In this document: positions 21,177 through 21,454 of the stretch, piece by piece
How the letters are laid out: the number at the start of each line of letters is the position of its first letter
Numbering within the stretch: the stretch's first letter is position 1
NCBI GenBank assembly: GCA_020348185.1
Contig: CP070743.1
Span: 1,508,710-1,530,163 of the forward strand
From: Nitrospirota bacterium
GTDB taxonomy: Bacteria > Nitrospirota > Nitrospiria > Nitrospirales > UBA8639
DNA length: 21,454 nt
Direction of reading: 5' to 3'
Program-made: the position numbers and the translations under genes
The notes under the pieces: model-generated
What the model was told of the DNA's origin: nothing
Seen by the model: the letters and a program-made list of their open reading frames with translations, nothing else
Database searches by the model: none

Positions 21177-21454
21177 ATGACCAAATTCCCAATTAAGATC
21201 ACCTACGGGATAGTCGCTCTCCTGGAATTGGCTTTAAACAGGGAGAGTACGCCCCTTCAGGCCAAGTTGATCGCTCAACGACAGGAAATTCCCGCTCGAT
21301 TTATCGAACAGATTTTACAGGCGCTTAAACAAGCGGGGATTGTCAGTAGTCTCCGCGGGGCCCAAGGCGGGTATTCGTTGAGCCAGGATCCCGCAAACAT
21401 TTCCCTCGCCGATATCGTGCAAGCCATGAATGGGCCATCGGCATCTCCGGCCAC
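21177..21454 (+). CDS. Rrf2-family transcription regulator, partial at the right edge
   Basis: The frame opens at ATG 21177 and runs off the window after 92 codons. It shows the Rrf2 pattern: TYGIVALLELALN at the start, a winged helix with LIAQRQEIPARFIEQILQALKQAGIV, the wing SSLRGAQGGYSL and SLADIVQAMNG. This resembles IscR, CymR and NsrR. The cysteines that would bind an iron-sulfur cluster in IscR or NsrR fall beyond the window edge, so the signal sensed cannot be told. The Shine-Dalgarno sequence is weak. It is separated from pdxB by 153 bases and has its own promoter. Confidence 0.88.
   Translation, partial: MTKFPIKITYGIVALLELALNRESTPLQAKLIAQRQEIPARFIEQILQALKQAGIVSSLRGAQGGYSLSQDPANISLADIVQAMNGPSASPA

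Overview
The window is a stretch of bacterial chromosome, close to 50% GC by eye, with dense Gram-negative housekeeping genes. LolA, a lipoprotein with a lipobox, MurJ and FtsK point to a diderm. The mix of conserved small hypotheticals, an FG-GAP lipoprotein, a membrane-fused spermidine-synthase-like protein, a stand-alone receiver and the intergenic repeat style fit the genus Nitrospira (nitrite oxidisers). The moderate GC would suit a marine or saline lineage. The taxonomy is inference from remembered protein similarity, not from a search.

Layout. At 1-8465 everything supported is on the minus strand: thrH (runs off the left edge), a phosphoglycolate-phosphatase-type HAD protein coupled to an exported hypothetical, a receiver protein with a C-terminal membrane helix, lolA coupled to ftsK, rsmA (ksgA), and fmt followed by a small hypothetical. 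At 8711-10217 yebC and ruvA are on the plus strand, without ruvC between them or ruvB after them. At 10489-12346 the minus strand carries a short zinc-ribbon protein, a short two-helix membrane protein and a seven-repeat FG-GAP lipoprotein. A lone small plus-strand gene lies at 12663-12980, and a fused membrane/spermidine-synthase-like gene at 13232-14773 (minus). From 14977 a plus-strand run follows: murJ, dtd, a conserved hypothetical, a type 2 asparaginase/isoaspartyl peptidase and a VOC protein. A BCP-type peroxiredoxin (minus) and pdxB (plus) diverge from 19.7 kb, and an Rrf2-family regulator runs off the right edge behind a near-consensus promoter.

How the genes fit together: the set covers cell-envelope assembly (MurJ, LolA), chromosome handling (FtsK, RuvA), translation start and fidelity (Fmt, RsmA, DTD), metabolite and protein damage repair (Gph, isoaspartyl peptidase, DTD, BCP), and serine and pyridoxal phosphate metabolism (ThrH, PdxB). 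I see no tRNA, rRNA, CRISPR array, transposase, prophage or defence island.

The least ordinary content is between genes: an exact 16-bp parS palindrome at 2033-2048; short heptanucleotide arrays at five sites, two of which contain the start codon of a gene; three long purine/pyrimidine-armed elements built from about 9-nt units (6938-7170, 10268-10490, 11045-11182), two of which share a 33-nt core in opposite orientation on either side of a two-gene module; and a strong unexplained hairpin in the speE-like/murJ divergent gap. The most unusual protein architecture is the membrane-anchored receiver.
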